The position numbers and the translations under genes are program-made. The notes below the pieces were generated by a model, which saw nothing but the letters and a program-made list of their open reading frames with translations, did not search any database and was not told where the DNA came from. Below are positions 1 to 8,567 of a DNA stretch of 64,000 nt, one piece after another (within the stretch, counting starts at the first letter, position 1; each line of letters starts with the position of its first letter). Location of the stretch: contig NZ_CP107869.1 of assembly GCF_036013645.1 (NCBI RefSeq), positions 4,216,001 through 4,280,000 on the forward strand, read 5' to 3'. Source of the stretch: Streptomyces sp. NBC_00490. GTDB taxonomy: Bacteria > Actinomycetota > Actinomycetes > Streptomycetales > Streptomycetaceae.

Positions 1-723
1 CCGTCGGTGCACGTGGATCCACGCGAACTGTTCGTCGACGACGGCGACGTACTGACATCAGCCGGTACGGCGGCCGGAATCGATCTCTGTCTCCACATCG
101 TGCGGACGGACCACGGCAACGAGGCGGCGGGCGCGCTGGCCCGGCGTCTGGTGGTCCCGCCGCGCCGCTCCGGCGGTCAGGAGCGCTATCTCGACAGGTC
201 TTTACCTGAGGAGATCGGCGCCGACCCGCTCGCCGAGGTCGTCGCCTGGGCGCTGGAGCACCTCCACGAGCAGTTCGACGTGGAGACGCTCGCCGCGCGC
301 GCCTACATGAGCCGCCGGACGTTCGACCGCCGCTTCCGCTCACTCACCGGCAGTGCGCCGCTGCAGTGGCTGATCACCCAGCGGGTGCTCCAGGCGCAGC
401 GGCTGCTGGAGACGTCGGACTACTCGGTCGACGAGGTCGCGGGGCGCTGCGGCTTCCGTTCGCCGGTGGCGCTGCGCGGGCACTTCCGCCGTCAGCTGGG
501 CTCGTCGCCGGCGGCGTACCGCGCGGCGTACCGGGCGCGGCGTCCGCAGAGCGACAGGCCGGCCGAGAGCGACGCAGCGGCGGGTCCGGTGGGCCCGGCA
601 CCCGTTCTCCACCCGGAGGGCGGCCCGGTCCCGCTCCAGACCCGGCGTACGGCGGCGGCGAGCTCGATGGGCCCGGCGACCCAGCTGTCGGCGAGCCTGC
701 CGGGACAGCGCAGCGGATCGTAA
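1..723 (+). CDS. adpA: AdpA, AraC-family developmental regulator (3' part)
   Basis: This is the C-terminal 240 residues of a gene that starts before the window. Two AraC-type helix-turn-helix motifs are visible, one around ETLAARAYMSRRTFDRRF and one around VDEVAGRCGFRSPVAL, followed by a Pro/Ala-rich tail ending in SLPGQRSGS. AdpA proteins are about 400 residues with an N-terminal DJ-1/PfpI-like dimerisation domain, so only the end of that domain and the DNA-binding domain are here. Codon 202-204 is TTA, the bldA-dependent leucine codon known between the two domains of Streptomyces adpA. The next gene is ornA, as in S. griseus and S. coelicolor. AdpA is the central activator of morphological differentiation and secondary metabolism. 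The gene identity is firm; the true start cannot be seen. Confidence 0.95.
   Translation, partial: PSVHVDPRELFVDDGDVLTSAGTAAGIDLCLHIVRTDHGNEAAGALARRLVVPPRRSGGQERYLDRSLPEEIGADPLAEVVAWALEHLHEQFDVETLAARAYMSRRTFDRRFRSLTGSAPLQWLITQRVLQAQRLLETSDYSVDEVAGRCGFRSPVALRGHFRRQLGSSPAAYRAAYRARRPQSDRPAESDAAAGPVGPAPVLHPEGGPVPLQTRRTAAASSMGPATQLSASLPGQRSGS
202..204 (+). other. TTA (bldA-dependent) codon in adpA
   Basis: The in-frame leucine codon TTA lies in the linker between the DJ-1-like and AraC domains (residues SLPEE). TTA is the rarest codon in Streptomyces and needs the bldA tRNA, so translation of AdpA is developmentally gated. I noticed no other in-frame TTA in the genes of this window, but I did not scan every codon. 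Confidence 0.93.
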
Positions 724-734
724 CGACGTACCGG

Positions 735-773
735 AACGCCGGGCGGGACGAGCGACTCGTCCCGCCCGGCGTT
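735..773 (+). terminator. Hairpin between adpA and ornA
   Basis: A perfect 18-bp stem (735-752 with 756-773) with a 3-nt loop lies 11 nt after the adpA stop. There is no U-tract, as usual in Streptomyces. It is positioned as an intrinsic terminator or attenuator. Read-through from adpA into ornA is known in related species, so it may be partial. Confidence 0.8.
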
Positions 774-841
774 CGGGCGTGTGCTCAGGTCCGCCGCACC
801 GCCGGGCCCCTAAAAGGCGACGTCAGCTTTAGGGTGGTCGC

Positions 842-1444
842 ATGAACGATCGCATGGTGTGGATCGACTGCGAGATGACCGGCCTCTCGCTGTCCGACGA
901 CGCGCTCATCGAGGTTGCCGCCCTCGTCACCGACTCCGAGCTGAACGTACTCGGCGAAGGAGTGGACATCGTCATCCGACCGCCGGACCGGGCGCTGGAG
1001 ACGATGCCGGAGGTGGTGCGTCAGATGCACACCGCGTCCGGGCTCCTCGACGAGCTCGCCGGCGGCACGACGCTGGCCGAGGCCGAGGAGCAGGTCCTCT
1101 CCTACATCCGGGAACACGTCAAGGAGGCCGGCAAGGCCCCCCTGTGCGGCAACTCCGTGGGCACCGACCGCGGCTTCCTGCTCCGGGACATGCCGACGCT
1201 GGAGGACTACCTCCACTACCGGATCGTCGACGTCTCCTCGGTGAAGGAGCTGGCCCGGCGCTGGTACCCCCGGGCCTACTTCAACAGCCCGGAGAAGAAC
1301 GGCAACCACCGCGCCCTCGCCGACATCCGCGAGTCCATCGCGGAGCTGCGCTACTACCGCGAGGCCGTGTTCGTGCCGCAGCCCGGCCCCGACTCGGACA
1401 CCGCCAGGACGATCGCCGCGAAGTACGTCCTGCCCGCTCAATAG
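842..1444 (+). CDS. ornA: Oligoribonuclease
   Basis: A 200-residue DEDDh 3'-5' exonuclease that degrades short RNA oligomers, including the pGpG made from c-di-GMP. The ExoI motif is WIDCEMTGL near the N-terminus, ExoII lies around [11 protein letters not shown], and the ExoIII motif with catalytic His/Asp is [11 protein letters not shown] near residue 160. Length matches the family (about 180-200). The ATG is 118 nt after adpA. In Streptomyces, ornA loss slows growth and blocks aerial development. Its position next to adpA and in the same window as cdgA is notable because Orn finishes c-di-GMP breakdown. Confidence 0.95.
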   Translation: MNDRMVWIDCEMTGLSLSDDALIEVAALVTDSELNVLGEGVDIVIRPPDRALETMPEVVRQMHTASGLLDELAGGTTLAEAEEQVLSYIREHVKEAGKAPLCGNSVGTDRGFLLRDMPTLEDYLHYRIVDVSSVKELARRWYPRAYFNSPEKNGNHRALADIRESIAELRYYREAVFVPQPGPDSDTARTIAAKYVLPAQ

Positions 1445-1560
1445 GTGCGTGAGGGTCCGCCGAAGGGGCGCCGTAAAAGGCGTGCACGAGCACCCCTTCG
1501 GACCCTGTACACTTTTTCTCGGCCGGTCAGGGAAACCTGAAAGCAGTAAAGCCGGTCGTG

Positions 1561-1633
1561 GTGGGTGTAGCTCAGCTGGTAGAGCACCTGGTTGTGGTCC
1601 AGGAAGTCGCGGGTTCAAGTCCCGTCACTCACC
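1561..1633 (+). tRNA. tRNA-His (GTG)
   Basis: A full cloverleaf can be drawn. The acceptor GTGGGTG pairs with CACTCAC at 1626-1632, the anticodon loop is TTGTGGT with anticodon GTG at 1594-1596, and the T arm is CGGGTTCAAGTCCCG. The discriminator is C1633 and G1560 supplies the -1 G typical of tRNA-His. CCA is not encoded. A possible -10 element TACACT lies about 50 nt upstream. Confidence 0.97.
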
Positions 1634-1642
1634 CTGAGTAAT

Positions 1643-1676
1643 CAGCCGGTGACCTTGATACAGAGGTCACCGGCTG
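1643..1676 (+). terminator. Terminator of tRNA-His
   Basis: A perfect 13-bp stem (1643-1655 with 1664-1676) with an 8-nt loop starts 10 nt after the tRNA. It ends 22 nt before the acetyltransferase start. Confidence 0.8.
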
Positions 1677-1698
1677 GTTCGTTTTCCCGGGAGCCCGC

Positions 1699-2199
1699 GT
1701 GCACACCGAACTCATCCGCACGGCCCGTCTGGACCTCCTCCCCCTGCGCGTGGACCACGCCGGGGAGATGTCGGCCGTACTCGCCGACCCGGCCCTGCAC
1801 ACCTTCATCGGCGGAACACCCCTGACCGTCGAGGAGCTGCGAGCGCGTTACGAACGTCTGGTCGCCGGTTCCCCCGACCCGGCCGTCTCCTGGCTCAACT
1901 GGGTCCTGCGCCGGCACGCGGACGACACCCTCATCGGCACCGTCCAGGCCACGGTCACGGGGAAGCACGAGGCGGAGATCGCCTGGATCGTCGGCACCCC
2001 CTGGCAGGGCCAGGGCCTGGCCTCGGAGGCGGCCCGGGGGCTGGTGACGTGGCTGGTCCGTCATTACGTCCGGACCGTCACGGCCCACATCCACCCCGAC
2101 CACTCCGCGTCGGCGGCGGTCGCCGCAGCGGCGGGTCTGCTCCCCACCGACGAACAGCACGACGGCGAGACGCTCTGGCGCCTGTCGCTGAGCGACTGA
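1699..2199 (+). CDS. GNAT-family N-acetyltransferase
   Basis: A 166-residue single-domain GNAT protein of the RimJ/RimL type. The acetyl-CoA binding motif A is visible as IAWIVGTPWQGQGLASEAA (residues about 94-112), with the Q-G-x-G-L core. The N-terminus (TELIRTARLDLLPLRVDHA) resembles ribosomal-protein and small-molecule acetyltransferases. The GTG start is preceded by GGGAG. It sits alone between tRNA-His and the convergent cebR gene. The substrate cannot be inferred from sequence. Confidence 0.85.
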   Translation: MHTELIRTARLDLLPLRVDHAGEMSAVLADPALHTFIGGTPLTVEELRARYERLVAGSPDPAVSWLNWVLRRHADDTLIGTVQATVTGKHEAEIAWIVGTPWQGQGLASEAARGLVTWLVRHYVRTVTAHIHPDHSASAAVAAAAGLLPTDEQHDGETLWRLSLSD

Positions 2200-2244
2200 G
2201 CGGACCGCCAACCGCCTTGCGTTCCCGCGGGGTTGGCGGGCGCC

Positions 2245-3300
2245 CTACGACGACGTACGCTCCACCAGCTCCGTGGCCAGCACCACCTGGCGTCTCTCCA
2301 GCCCCCGTGACACCGCCGGACGGCGGTCCGCGATCTCGGTGAGGAGGAGGTCGATCATGTGGCGGCCCATCTCGGCGATGGGCTGGCGGACGCTGGTGAG
2401 GGGCGGGTCCATGTGGCGGGCGATGGCGGAGTCGTCGTAGCCGACGAGGGCGACGTCGTCGGGGATGCGGCGGCCCGCCTCGCGCAGTGCCTGGCGGGCG
2501 CCGGCCGCCGTGACGTCCGAGGCGGCGAAGACCGCGTCCAGGTCGGGAACGCGGGCCAGCAGCGCGGCCATCGCTCGGGTGCCGCCCTCCTCCGAGAAGT
2601 CACCGGCTTCGATCAGGTTCCCGTTCGCCTCCAGGCCCGCCTCGCGCAGCGCGTCCCGGTAACCGTCGATACGGCGCTGGGCACCGTACACATCGAGGCG
2701 TCCGGTGATGTGCGCTATGCGGGTGCGACCGCGGGACAGCAGGTGTTCCACCGCCTGCCGGGCGCCGCCGTAGTTGTCCGAGTCCACCGAGGGGAGCGTT
2801 TCCGCGGCCGAGCGCGGACCGCTGATCACCGACGGTATCTCCAGCTGGGCCAGCAGATCCGGCAGCGGGTCGTCCGCGTGCACCGAGACCAGCAGCACCC
2901 CGTCCACGCGGTGCGCCGCCAAGTACTGGGCCAGGCGCTGCCTTTCACGGTCGTTGCCCGCGAAAATCAGCAGCAGCTGCATCTCCGTGTCGGAGAGCTC
3001 GGCCGCGACGCCCTTCAGCATGTCCGAGAAGTACGGTTCGGCGAAGAACCGGGTCTCCGGCTCGGGGACGACCAGCGCGATCGCGTCCGTCCGGTTGGCC
3101 GCCAGGGCGCGCGCCGCCGTGTTCGGGACGTAGCCGAGCTCCGCGACCGCCGCCTCCACCGCCGCGCGGGTCGCGTCACTGACCCGGGGCGAGCCGTTGA
3201 TCACCCGGGAGACCGTCCCGCGGCCGACTCCGGCACGCGCGGCCACCTCTTCGAGGGTCGGCCGGCCACCGCTCCGGCCACGCGCTCCGTGGGTTGCCAT
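2245..3300 (-). CDS. cebR: CebR, LacI-family cellobiose repressor
   Basis: A 351-residue LacI/GalR repressor. The N-terminal helix-turn-helix reads TLEEVAARAGVGRGTVSRV (residues about 15-35) with the following hinge helix around PNTAARALAANRT, and the rest is a periplasmic-binding-protein-like sensor domain (SVDSDNYGGARQAVEHLL, GYRDALREAGL). I chose ATG at 3300 because the HTH starts about 14 residues in; the frame stays open upstream without domain content. Divergent from cebEFG-bglC, it represses the operon at TGGGAGCGCTCCCA sites and is released by cello-oligosaccharides. In plant-pathogenic streptomycetes the same protein also controls thaxtomin genes. Confidence 0.93.
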   Translation of the reverse strand: MATHGARGRSGGRPTLEEVAARAGVGRGTVSRVINGSPRVSDATRAAVEAAVAELGYVPNTAARALAANRTDAIALVVPEPETRFFAEPYFSDMLKGVAAELSDTEMQLLLIFAGNDRERQRLAQYLAAHRVDGVLLVSVHADDPLPDLLAQLEIPSVISGPRSAAETLPSVDSDNYGGARQAVEHLLSRGRTRIAHITGRLDVYGAQRRIDGYRDALREAGLEANGNLIEAGDFSEEGGTRAMAALLARVPDLDAVFAASDVTAAGARQALREAGRRIPDDVALVGYDDSAIARHMDPPLTSVRQPIAEMGRHMIDLLLTEIADRRPAVSRGLERRQVVLATELVERTSS

Positions 3301-3372
3301 GGGCTCCGCCTTCCCGCCGTATGTGGACGCTGGCCTGGAATGTAACAGTCCCGTCCAGCACAGTGAGCGTCT

Positions 3373-3392
3373 CTGGGGACTGCCGCCCCCAG
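3373..3392. repeat. Degenerate Streptomyces intergenic hairpin element
   Basis: An imperfect hairpin in the cebR-cebE spacer that matches the start of the longer element at 28113-28205: CTGGGG, a short spacer, CCCCCAG, then AGACCTCCGC. Such elements recur in Streptomyces intergenic DNA. It lies upstream of cebR. Confidence 0.55.
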
Positions 3393-3518
3393 ACCTCCGC
3401 GTCGACCCGGAGGGCCTCGCCCTCACATACCGGGCAGGCCGAAAAGGGTCGGCCGGTCTGCGACCCCCGAGTTAGTTAACAGGCCGATAACTGAAGACAT
3501 ATCTCCTCGCCGACTCCC

Positions 3519-3524
3519 TTGACA
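3519..3524 (+). promoter_or_regulatory. Candidate -35 element of cebE
   Basis: TTGACA lies 39 nt ahead of the CebR operator, within the 392-nt cebR-cebE intergenic region. No convincing -10 is seen at 17 nt, so the element is tentative. If used, repression at 3563-3576 would act just downstream of the start of transcription. Confidence 0.35.
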
Positions 3525-3562
3525 CCCCCGCCAAGACCGACGACTCTTCAACTCATCACTGA

Positions 3563-3576
3563 TGGGAGCGCTCCCA
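3563..3576. promoter_or_regulatory. CebR operator upstream of cebE
   Basis: A perfect 14-bp palindrome, TGGGAGCGCTCCCA, which is the established CebR box. It lies 117 nt before the cebE start in the divergent cebR/cebE region and can serve autoregulation and operon repression. Confidence 0.95.
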
Positions 3577-3692
3577 CAGTACCTGACACATACACATCCC
3601 GCACGTTCCCCGCCCGAGCCGCCGCGAGAACTAACGGGCCCAACAATGCAGTTGGCCGGGGGGTCGGCACGTCAGGGCAACAGGAGGACTCA

Positions 3693-5012
3693 ATGCGAGC
3701 ACGTACCCGAACCGCCCGTCGCAGGGTGGTGGTCCTCGCGGCCGTAGCGTCGCTGGGCGCCGGGCTGCTGGCCGGCTGTGCCGACGACGGTAAGAAAGAC
3801 GAGGGAGGTTCGTCGTCCGGGGGCGGCGGCAAGACCAAGATCACGCTCGGCCTCTTCGGCACCGCCGGCTTCGAGGAGTCCGGCCTGTACAAGGAGTACG
3901 AGAAGCTCCACCCGGACGTCGACATCCAGCAGACCGTCGTCGAGCGCAACGAGAACTACTACCCGGCGCTGATCAACCACCTCACCACCAACAGTGGTCT
4001 CCAGGACATCCAGATGGTCGAGGTCGGCAACATCGCCGAGATCGTCGGGACCCAGTCCGACAAGCTGCTCGACCTGTCGAAGTACGGCAAGAAGAGCGAC
4101 TACCTGGAGTGGAAGTGGGAGCAGGCCACCACCAAGGACGGCGCGACCGTCGGTGTCGGCACCGACATCGGCCCGATGGCCATCTGCTACCGCACCGACC
4201 TGTTCAAGGCGGCCGGTCTGCCCACCGACCGCGAGGAGGTCGGCAAGCTGTGGGCCGGTGACTGGAACAAGCTCGTCGACGTCGGCAAGCAGTACAAGGC
4301 GAAGGGCCCCAAGGGCACCACCTTCCTGGACTCCCCCGGCGGTCTGCTGCAGGCGATCGTCAGCGGTGAGAAGGAGCGGTTCTACGACGCTTCCGGCAAG
4401 GTCATCTACAAGTCGAACCCGGCCGTCAAGGACGCCTTCGACCTCACGGCCCAGGCCGCCGAGGACGGACTGATCGGCAACCAGACGCAGTTCCAGCCGG
4501 CGTGGGACACCACGATCGCCAACAGCAAGTTCGCCGCGATGTCCTGCCCGCCGTGGATGCTCGGCTACATCAAGGGCAAGTCGAAGCCCGACGCGGCCGG
4601 CAAGTGGGACATCGCCCAGGCGCCGAAGTCCGGCAACTGGGGCGGGTCCTTCCTGACCGTGCCCAAGTCCGGCAAGAACACCGAGGAGGCCGCGAAGCTG
4701 GCCGCCTGGCTGACCGCACCCGCGCAGCAGGCCAAGCTCTTCGGCGTCCAGGGCAGCTTCCCGAGCACCCCGGCCGCGTACGACTCGACCGAGGTCAAGA
4801 GCGCCAAGAACGACATGACCGGTGACGCTCCGATCGGCACGATCTTCGCCGAGGCCGCCAAGAACATCCCGGTCCAGACGATCGGCCCGAAGGACCAGAT
4901 CATCCAGCAGGGTCTGACCGACAACGGCGTCATCCTGGTGACCCAGGGCAAGTCCGCCAAGGATGCCTGGGAGAACGCCGTGAAGACCATCGACAACAAC
5001 CTGGACCAGTGA
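3693..5012 (+). CDS. cebE: CebE, cellobiose/cellotriose-binding lipoprotein
   Basis: A 439-residue solute-binding protein of the carbohydrate ABC uptake family (SBP family 1). The N-terminus is a lipoprotein signal with Arg-rich n-region, hydrophobic core VVVLAAVASLGAGL and lipobox LAGC (Cys29). The mature part shows the usual features of sugar-binding proteins, such as GTDIGPMAICYRTDLFKAAG. ATG 3693 is chosen because it follows a good AGGAGG site and begins the signal peptide; the longer open frame upstream is unlikely. It feeds cello-oligosaccharides to CebF/CebG. No ATPase is encoded in the operon; in Streptomyces the shared MsiK ATPase, encoded elsewhere, energises it. Confidence 0.94.
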   Translation: MRARTRTARRRVVVLAAVASLGAGLLAGCADDGKKDEGGSSSGGGGKTKITLGLFGTAGFEESGLYKEYEKLHPDVDIQQTVVERNENYYPALINHLTTNSGLQDIQMVEVGNIAEIVGTQSDKLLDLSKYGKKSDYLEWKWEQATTKDGATVGVGTDIGPMAICYRTDLFKAAGLPTDREEVGKLWAGDWNKLVDVGKQYKAKGPKGTTFLDSPGGLLQAIVSGEKERFYDASGKVIYKSNPAVKDAFDLTAQAAEDGLIGNQTQFQPAWDTTIANSKFAAMSCPPWMLGYIKGKSKPDAAGKWDIAQAPKSGNWGGSFLTVPKSGKNTEEAAKLAAWLTAPAQQAKLFGVQGSFPSTPAAYDSTEVKSAKNDMTGDAPIGTIFAEAAKNIPVQTIGPKDQIIQQGLTDNGVILVTQGKSAKDAWENAVKTIDNNLDQ

Positions 5013-6028
5013 CCCGTATGACCACTGGGCACGAAACCGCCGCCGCGCCCCCCACCAAGGAGGGGGGCGCGGCCCCGGCCCGCCCGCCCGCGGGGCCCTC
5101 GGACGACGAGCGCCGCCGGGCCCGGCTGTCGCGGCGCTGGCAGCGCGACATGCGCTGGAGCCCGTACGCCTTCGTCTCGCCGTTCTTCCTGCTCTTCCTG
5201 GCGTTCGGCCTGTTCCCGCTGATCTACACCGGCTGGGCCTCGCTGCACCAGGTGGAGCTGACCGCGCCCACCGACATGAACTGGGTGGGCTTCAGGAACT
5301 ACACGCGGATCTTCGACGACGACTTCTTCTGGAACGCGGCGAAGAACACGCTGACCATCGGGATCATCTCGACGGTGCCGCAGCTGCTGATGGCGATGGG
5401 CCTCGCGCACATCCTCAACTACAAGCTGCGCGCCTCGACCTTCTACCGGGTCGCGATGCTCGCCCCGTACGCGACGTCGATCGCCGCCGCCTCCCTCGTC
5501 TTCGTCCTGCTCTTCGGCCGTGACTACGGCATGATCAACTGGGCGCTGAACCAGGTCGGCATCGACAACATCGACTGGCAGAACGACAAGTGGGCCTCGC
5601 AGATCGCGGTCTCCTCGATCGTCATCTGGCGCTGGACCGGCTACAACGCGCTGATCTATCTGGCGGCGATGCAGGCGATCCCGCAGGACCTGTACGAGTC
5701 CGCCGCCCTGGACGGGGCCAACCGCTGGCGGCAGTTCCTGCATGTGACGCTGCCCGCGCTGCGGCCGACGATCCTGTTCACGGTGGTCGTCTCCACCATC
5801 GGCGCCTCCCAGCTCTTCGGCGAACCGCTGCTGTTCGACGCCAGCAAGGGGGCCTCCGGCGGATCCCAGCACCAGTTCCAGACGCTCGGCCTGTACCTGT
5901 ACGAGCAGGGCTGGGTCAACCAACACCTGGGCCGCGCCTCCGCGATCGCGTGGACGATGTTCCTGATCCTCATCGTCATCGGGATCGTCAACTACGTCAT
6001 CTCGCGCCGGCTGCGCGCCAGTAGTTAG
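5009..6028 (+). CDS. cebF: CebF, cellobiose ABC permease
   Basis: A 339-residue MalF-type permease. After a hydrophilic N-terminus of about 50 residues come six predicted membrane segments, starting at AFVSPFFLLFLAFGLFPL. The cytoplasmic EAA loop that docks the ATPase is ESAALDGANRWRQFLHVTLP. The GTG at 5009 overlaps the cebE stop by 4 nt (GTGA), suggesting translational coupling; ATG 5018 is an alternative start. It forms the membrane pore with CebG. Confidence 0.93.
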   Translation: MTRMTTGHETAAAPPTKEGGAAPARPPAGPSDDERRRARLSRRWQRDMRWSPYAFVSPFFLLFLAFGLFPLIYTGWASLHQVELTAPTDMNWVGFRNYTRIFDDDFFWNAAKNTLTIGIISTVPQLLMAMGLAHILNYKLRASTFYRVAMLAPYATSIAAASLVFVLLFGRDYGMINWALNQVGIDNIDWQNDKWASQIAVSSIVIWRWTGYNALIYLAAMQAIPQDLYESAALDGANRWRQFLHVTLPALRPTILFTVVVSTIGASQLFGEPLLFDASKGASGGSQHQFQTLGLYLYEQGWVNQHLGRASAIAWTMFLILIVIGIVNYVISRRLRASS

Positions 6029-6039
6029 GAGAACCGGCC

Positions 6040-6945
6040 GTGACGACGACATTGACTCCGCCCTCCGACACTCCCCCCAAGGAGAAGAAGCGGGTACGAC
6101 GTCCCAAGGCCGCCCGTGCGGGCGGCACCCTGCACGCCGGGCCGATCGCTTATGTGATCCTCGCCCTGTTCACCGTCGGCTCGCTGTTCCCGCTGGTGTG
6201 GACGGCGATCGCCGCCTCGCGCGACAACCAGCGCCTGGCGCAGAACCCGCCGCCGTTCTGGTTCGGTTCGGGACTGTTCGACAAGCTCGAACTCGCCTGG
6301 ACCGACGCCAACCTGGGCGAGGCGTTCATCAACACCACGTTCGTGGCGGGGATTTCGGCGATCACCATCGTCGTCCTGTCGACGATCGCCGGGTTCGCCT
6401 TCGCCAAGCTGCGCTTCAAGGGCCGTGGCGCCATGATGCTGATCGTGATCGGCACGATGATGGTGCCGCCGCAGCTGAGCGTGATCCCGCTGTACATGAT
6501 GGTCGCCAAGCTCGACTGGTCCGACCAGCTGCAGGCGGTGATCCTGCCCTCGCTGGTCAGCGCGTTCGGTGTGTTCTTCATGCGGCAGTACCTGATCCAG
6601 GCGCTGCCCGACGAGATCATCGAGGCGGCCCGGGTGGACGGCGCGAGCAGCTGGCGCGTGATCTGGCACGTCGTGTTCCCGGCGGCGCGCCCCGCGATGG
6701 CCGTGCTGGGCATGCTGATGTTCGTGCAGACGTGGAACGACTTCCTGTGGCCCTTCCTGGTCCTGACCCAGAACGGCAACCCGACCGTGCAGGTCGCGGT
6801 GGCGGGCCTGGGCCGCGGCTACACCCCGGACCAGTCCCTGATCATGGCCGGCGCACTGCTCGGCACGCTGCCGCTGCTGATCGTGTTCGCGATCTTCGGC
6901 AAGCAGATCGTCGGCGGCATCATGCAGGGCGCCGTCAAGGGCTGA
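6040..6945 (+). CDS. cebG: CebG, cellobiose ABC permease
   Basis: A 301-residue MalG-type permease with six membrane segments and an EAA loop [20 protein letters not shown] near residue 200. The GTG start is 11 nt after the cebF stop, preceded by TAGGAG. It pairs with CebF. The next gene, bglC, begins about 100 nt downstream behind a second CebR box, so bglC can be controlled independently of the transporter transcript. Confidence 0.93.
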   Translation: MTTTLTPPSDTPPKEKKRVRRPKAARAGGTLHAGPIAYVILALFTVGSLFPLVWTAIAASRDNQRLAQNPPPFWFGSGLFDKLELAWTDANLGEAFINTTFVAGISAITIVVLSTIAGFAFAKLRFKGRGAMMLIVIGTMMVPPQLSVIPLYMMVAKLDWSDQLQAVILPSLVSAFGVFFMRQYLIQALPDEIIEAARVDGASSWRVIWHVVFPAARPAMAVLGMLMFVQTWNDFLWPFLVLTQNGNPTVQVAVAGLGRGYTPDQSLIMAGALLGTLPLLIVFAIFGKQIVGGIMQGAVKG

Positions 6946-7029
6946 CCTCCGCTTTCCCGGGGGCCGGGTCATCGCCGCCTCGGCCCCTTCCCTTCCCCCC
7001 ATCTACCCGTCGGTCTCCACGACCTCCAA

Positions 7030-7043
7030 TGGGAGCGCTTCCA
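7030..7043. promoter_or_regulatory. CebR operator at the bglC start
   Basis: TGGGAGCGCTTCCA differs from the perfect CebR palindrome by one base. It ends on the first base of the bglC ATG, so repressor bound here would block elongation from cebG and any local initiation. This site also lies over the ribosome-binding region of bglC. Confidence 0.9.
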
Positions 7044-8482
7044 TGCCTGAGCCCGCTACGCCGGCGACCCCGGTGACCTTTCCCCCCGCCTTCCTCTGGG
7101 GCGCCGCGACCTCGGCGTACCAGATCGAGGGGGCGGTGCGGGAGGGCGGCCGTACGCCCTCGATCTGGGACACCTTCAGCCATACGCCCGGCAAGACCGC
7201 CGGCGGCGAGCACGGTGACATCGCTGTCGACCACTACCACCGCTACCGCGACGACGTGGCGATGATGGCGGACCTCGGCCTGAACGCGTACCGCTTCTCG
7301 ATCTCCTGGTCGCGGGTGCAGCCGACGGGCCGGGGCCCGGCGGTCCAGGTGGGCCTGGACTTCTACCGCCGTCTGGTGGACGAGCTGCTGGACAAGGGCA
7401 TCAAGCCGGCCGTGACGCTCTACCACTGGGATCTGCCGCAGGAGCTGGAGGACGCGGGCGGCTGGCCGGAGCGTGACACGGCCTACCGTTTCGCCGAGTA
7501 CGCGCAGATCGTCGGTGAGGCGCTCGGCGACCGGGTGGAGCAGTGGATCACCCTCAACGAGCCCTGGTGCAGCGCCTTCCTGGGCTACGCGTCCGGCGTG
7601 CACGCCCCCGGTCGCACCGACCCGGCGGCCTCGCTGAAGGCGGCCCATCACCTGAACCTGGCGCACGGGCTGGCCACTTCGGCCCTGCGGGCGGCGATGC
7701 CGGCCCGCAACTCGGTGGCGCTGAGCCTCAACTCCTCGGTGGTGCGCCCGGTTTCGCAGGACCCCGCGGACCTGGCGGCGGCCCGGAAGATCGACGACCT
7801 GGCCAACGGTGTCTTCCACGGCCCGATACTGCACGGGGCGTACCCGGAGTCGCTGTTCGCGGCGACGGAGCTGATCACGGACTGGTCCTACGTCGAGGAC
7901 GGCGACCTGCGGGCGATCAACCAGCCGCTGGACGCGCTGGGCCTCAACTACTACACGCCGGCGCTGGTGTCGGCGGCGGACAACGATCTGAGCGGTCCGC
8001 GCGCGGACGGCCACGGGTCCAGCGAGTTCTCCCCGTGGCCGGGCGCGGACGACGTCGCCTTCCACCAGACTCCGGGCGAGCGCACGGAGATGGGCTGGTC
8101 GATCGACCCGACCGGCCTGCACGAGCTGATCATGCGCTACACGCGTGAGGCCCCGGGCCTGCCGCTGTACATCACGGAGAACGGCGCGGCCTACGACGAC
8201 AAGCCCGACCCCGACGGCCGCGTCCACGACCCGGAGCGCATCTCCTACCTCCACGGCCACCTGGCCGCGGTCCGCCGCGCGGTCTCGGACGGCGCGGACG
8301 TGCGCGGTTACTACCTGTGGTCCCTGATGGACAACTTCGAGTGGGCGTACGGCTACGAGAAGCGCTTCGGCGCGGTCTACGTCGACTACACGACCCTCGA
8401 GCGTACGCCGAAGTCCAGTGCGCTCTGGTACGGGCAGGCGGCCCGCACCGGAACGCTTCCGCCGGTGGCGGTGGCCGAGTAG
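7043..8482 (+). CDS. bglC: BglC, GH1 beta-glucosidase
   Basis: A 479-residue cytoplasmic family GH1 beta-glucosidase that hydrolyses imported cellobiose and cellotriose to glucose. The N-terminal signature [15 protein letters not shown] is clear. The acid/base Glu lies in TLNEPWC (near residue 173) and the nucleophile Glu in YITENGAA (near 378). There is no signal peptide, which fits hydrolysis after CebEFG uptake. It is the last gene of the ceb cluster and has its own operator at the start codon. In S. scabies this enzyme also tunes inducer levels for CebR. Confidence 0.95.
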   Translation: MPEPATPATPVTFPPAFLWGAATSAYQIEGAVREGGRTPSIWDTFSHTPGKTAGGEHGDIAVDHYHRYRDDVAMMADLGLNAYRFSISWSRVQPTGRGPAVQVGLDFYRRLVDELLDKGIKPAVTLYHWDLPQELEDAGGWPERDTAYRFAEYAQIVGEALGDRVEQWITLNEPWCSAFLGYASGVHAPGRTDPAASLKAAHHLNLAHGLATSALRAAMPARNSVALSLNSSVVRPVSQDPADLAAARKIDDLANGVFHGPILHGAYPESLFAATELITDWSYVEDGDLRAINQPLDALGLNYYTPALVSAADNDLSGPRADGHGSSEFSPWPGADDVAFHQTPGERTEMGWSIDPTGLHELIMRYTREAPGLPLYITENGAAYDDKPDPDGRVHDPERISYLHGHLAAVRRAVSDGADVRGYYLWSLMDNFEWAYGYEKRFGAVYVDYTTLERTPKSSALWYGQAARTGTLPPVAVAE

Positions 8483-8519
8483 GGGCGGCCCCACCACCAC
8501 CTCGGGGGAAACCGGGGGA

Positions 8520-8552
8520 GGGGCGCGGCATCCGAGGGGGATGCCGCGCCCC
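8520..8552. terminator. Convergent terminator between bglC and chitinase
   Basis: A perfect 14-bp stem (8520-8533 with 8539-8552) with a 5-nt loop lies between two convergent genes and can serve both strands. Confidence 0.8.
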
Positions 8553-8567
8553 GGCCCGTGGGGGGCG

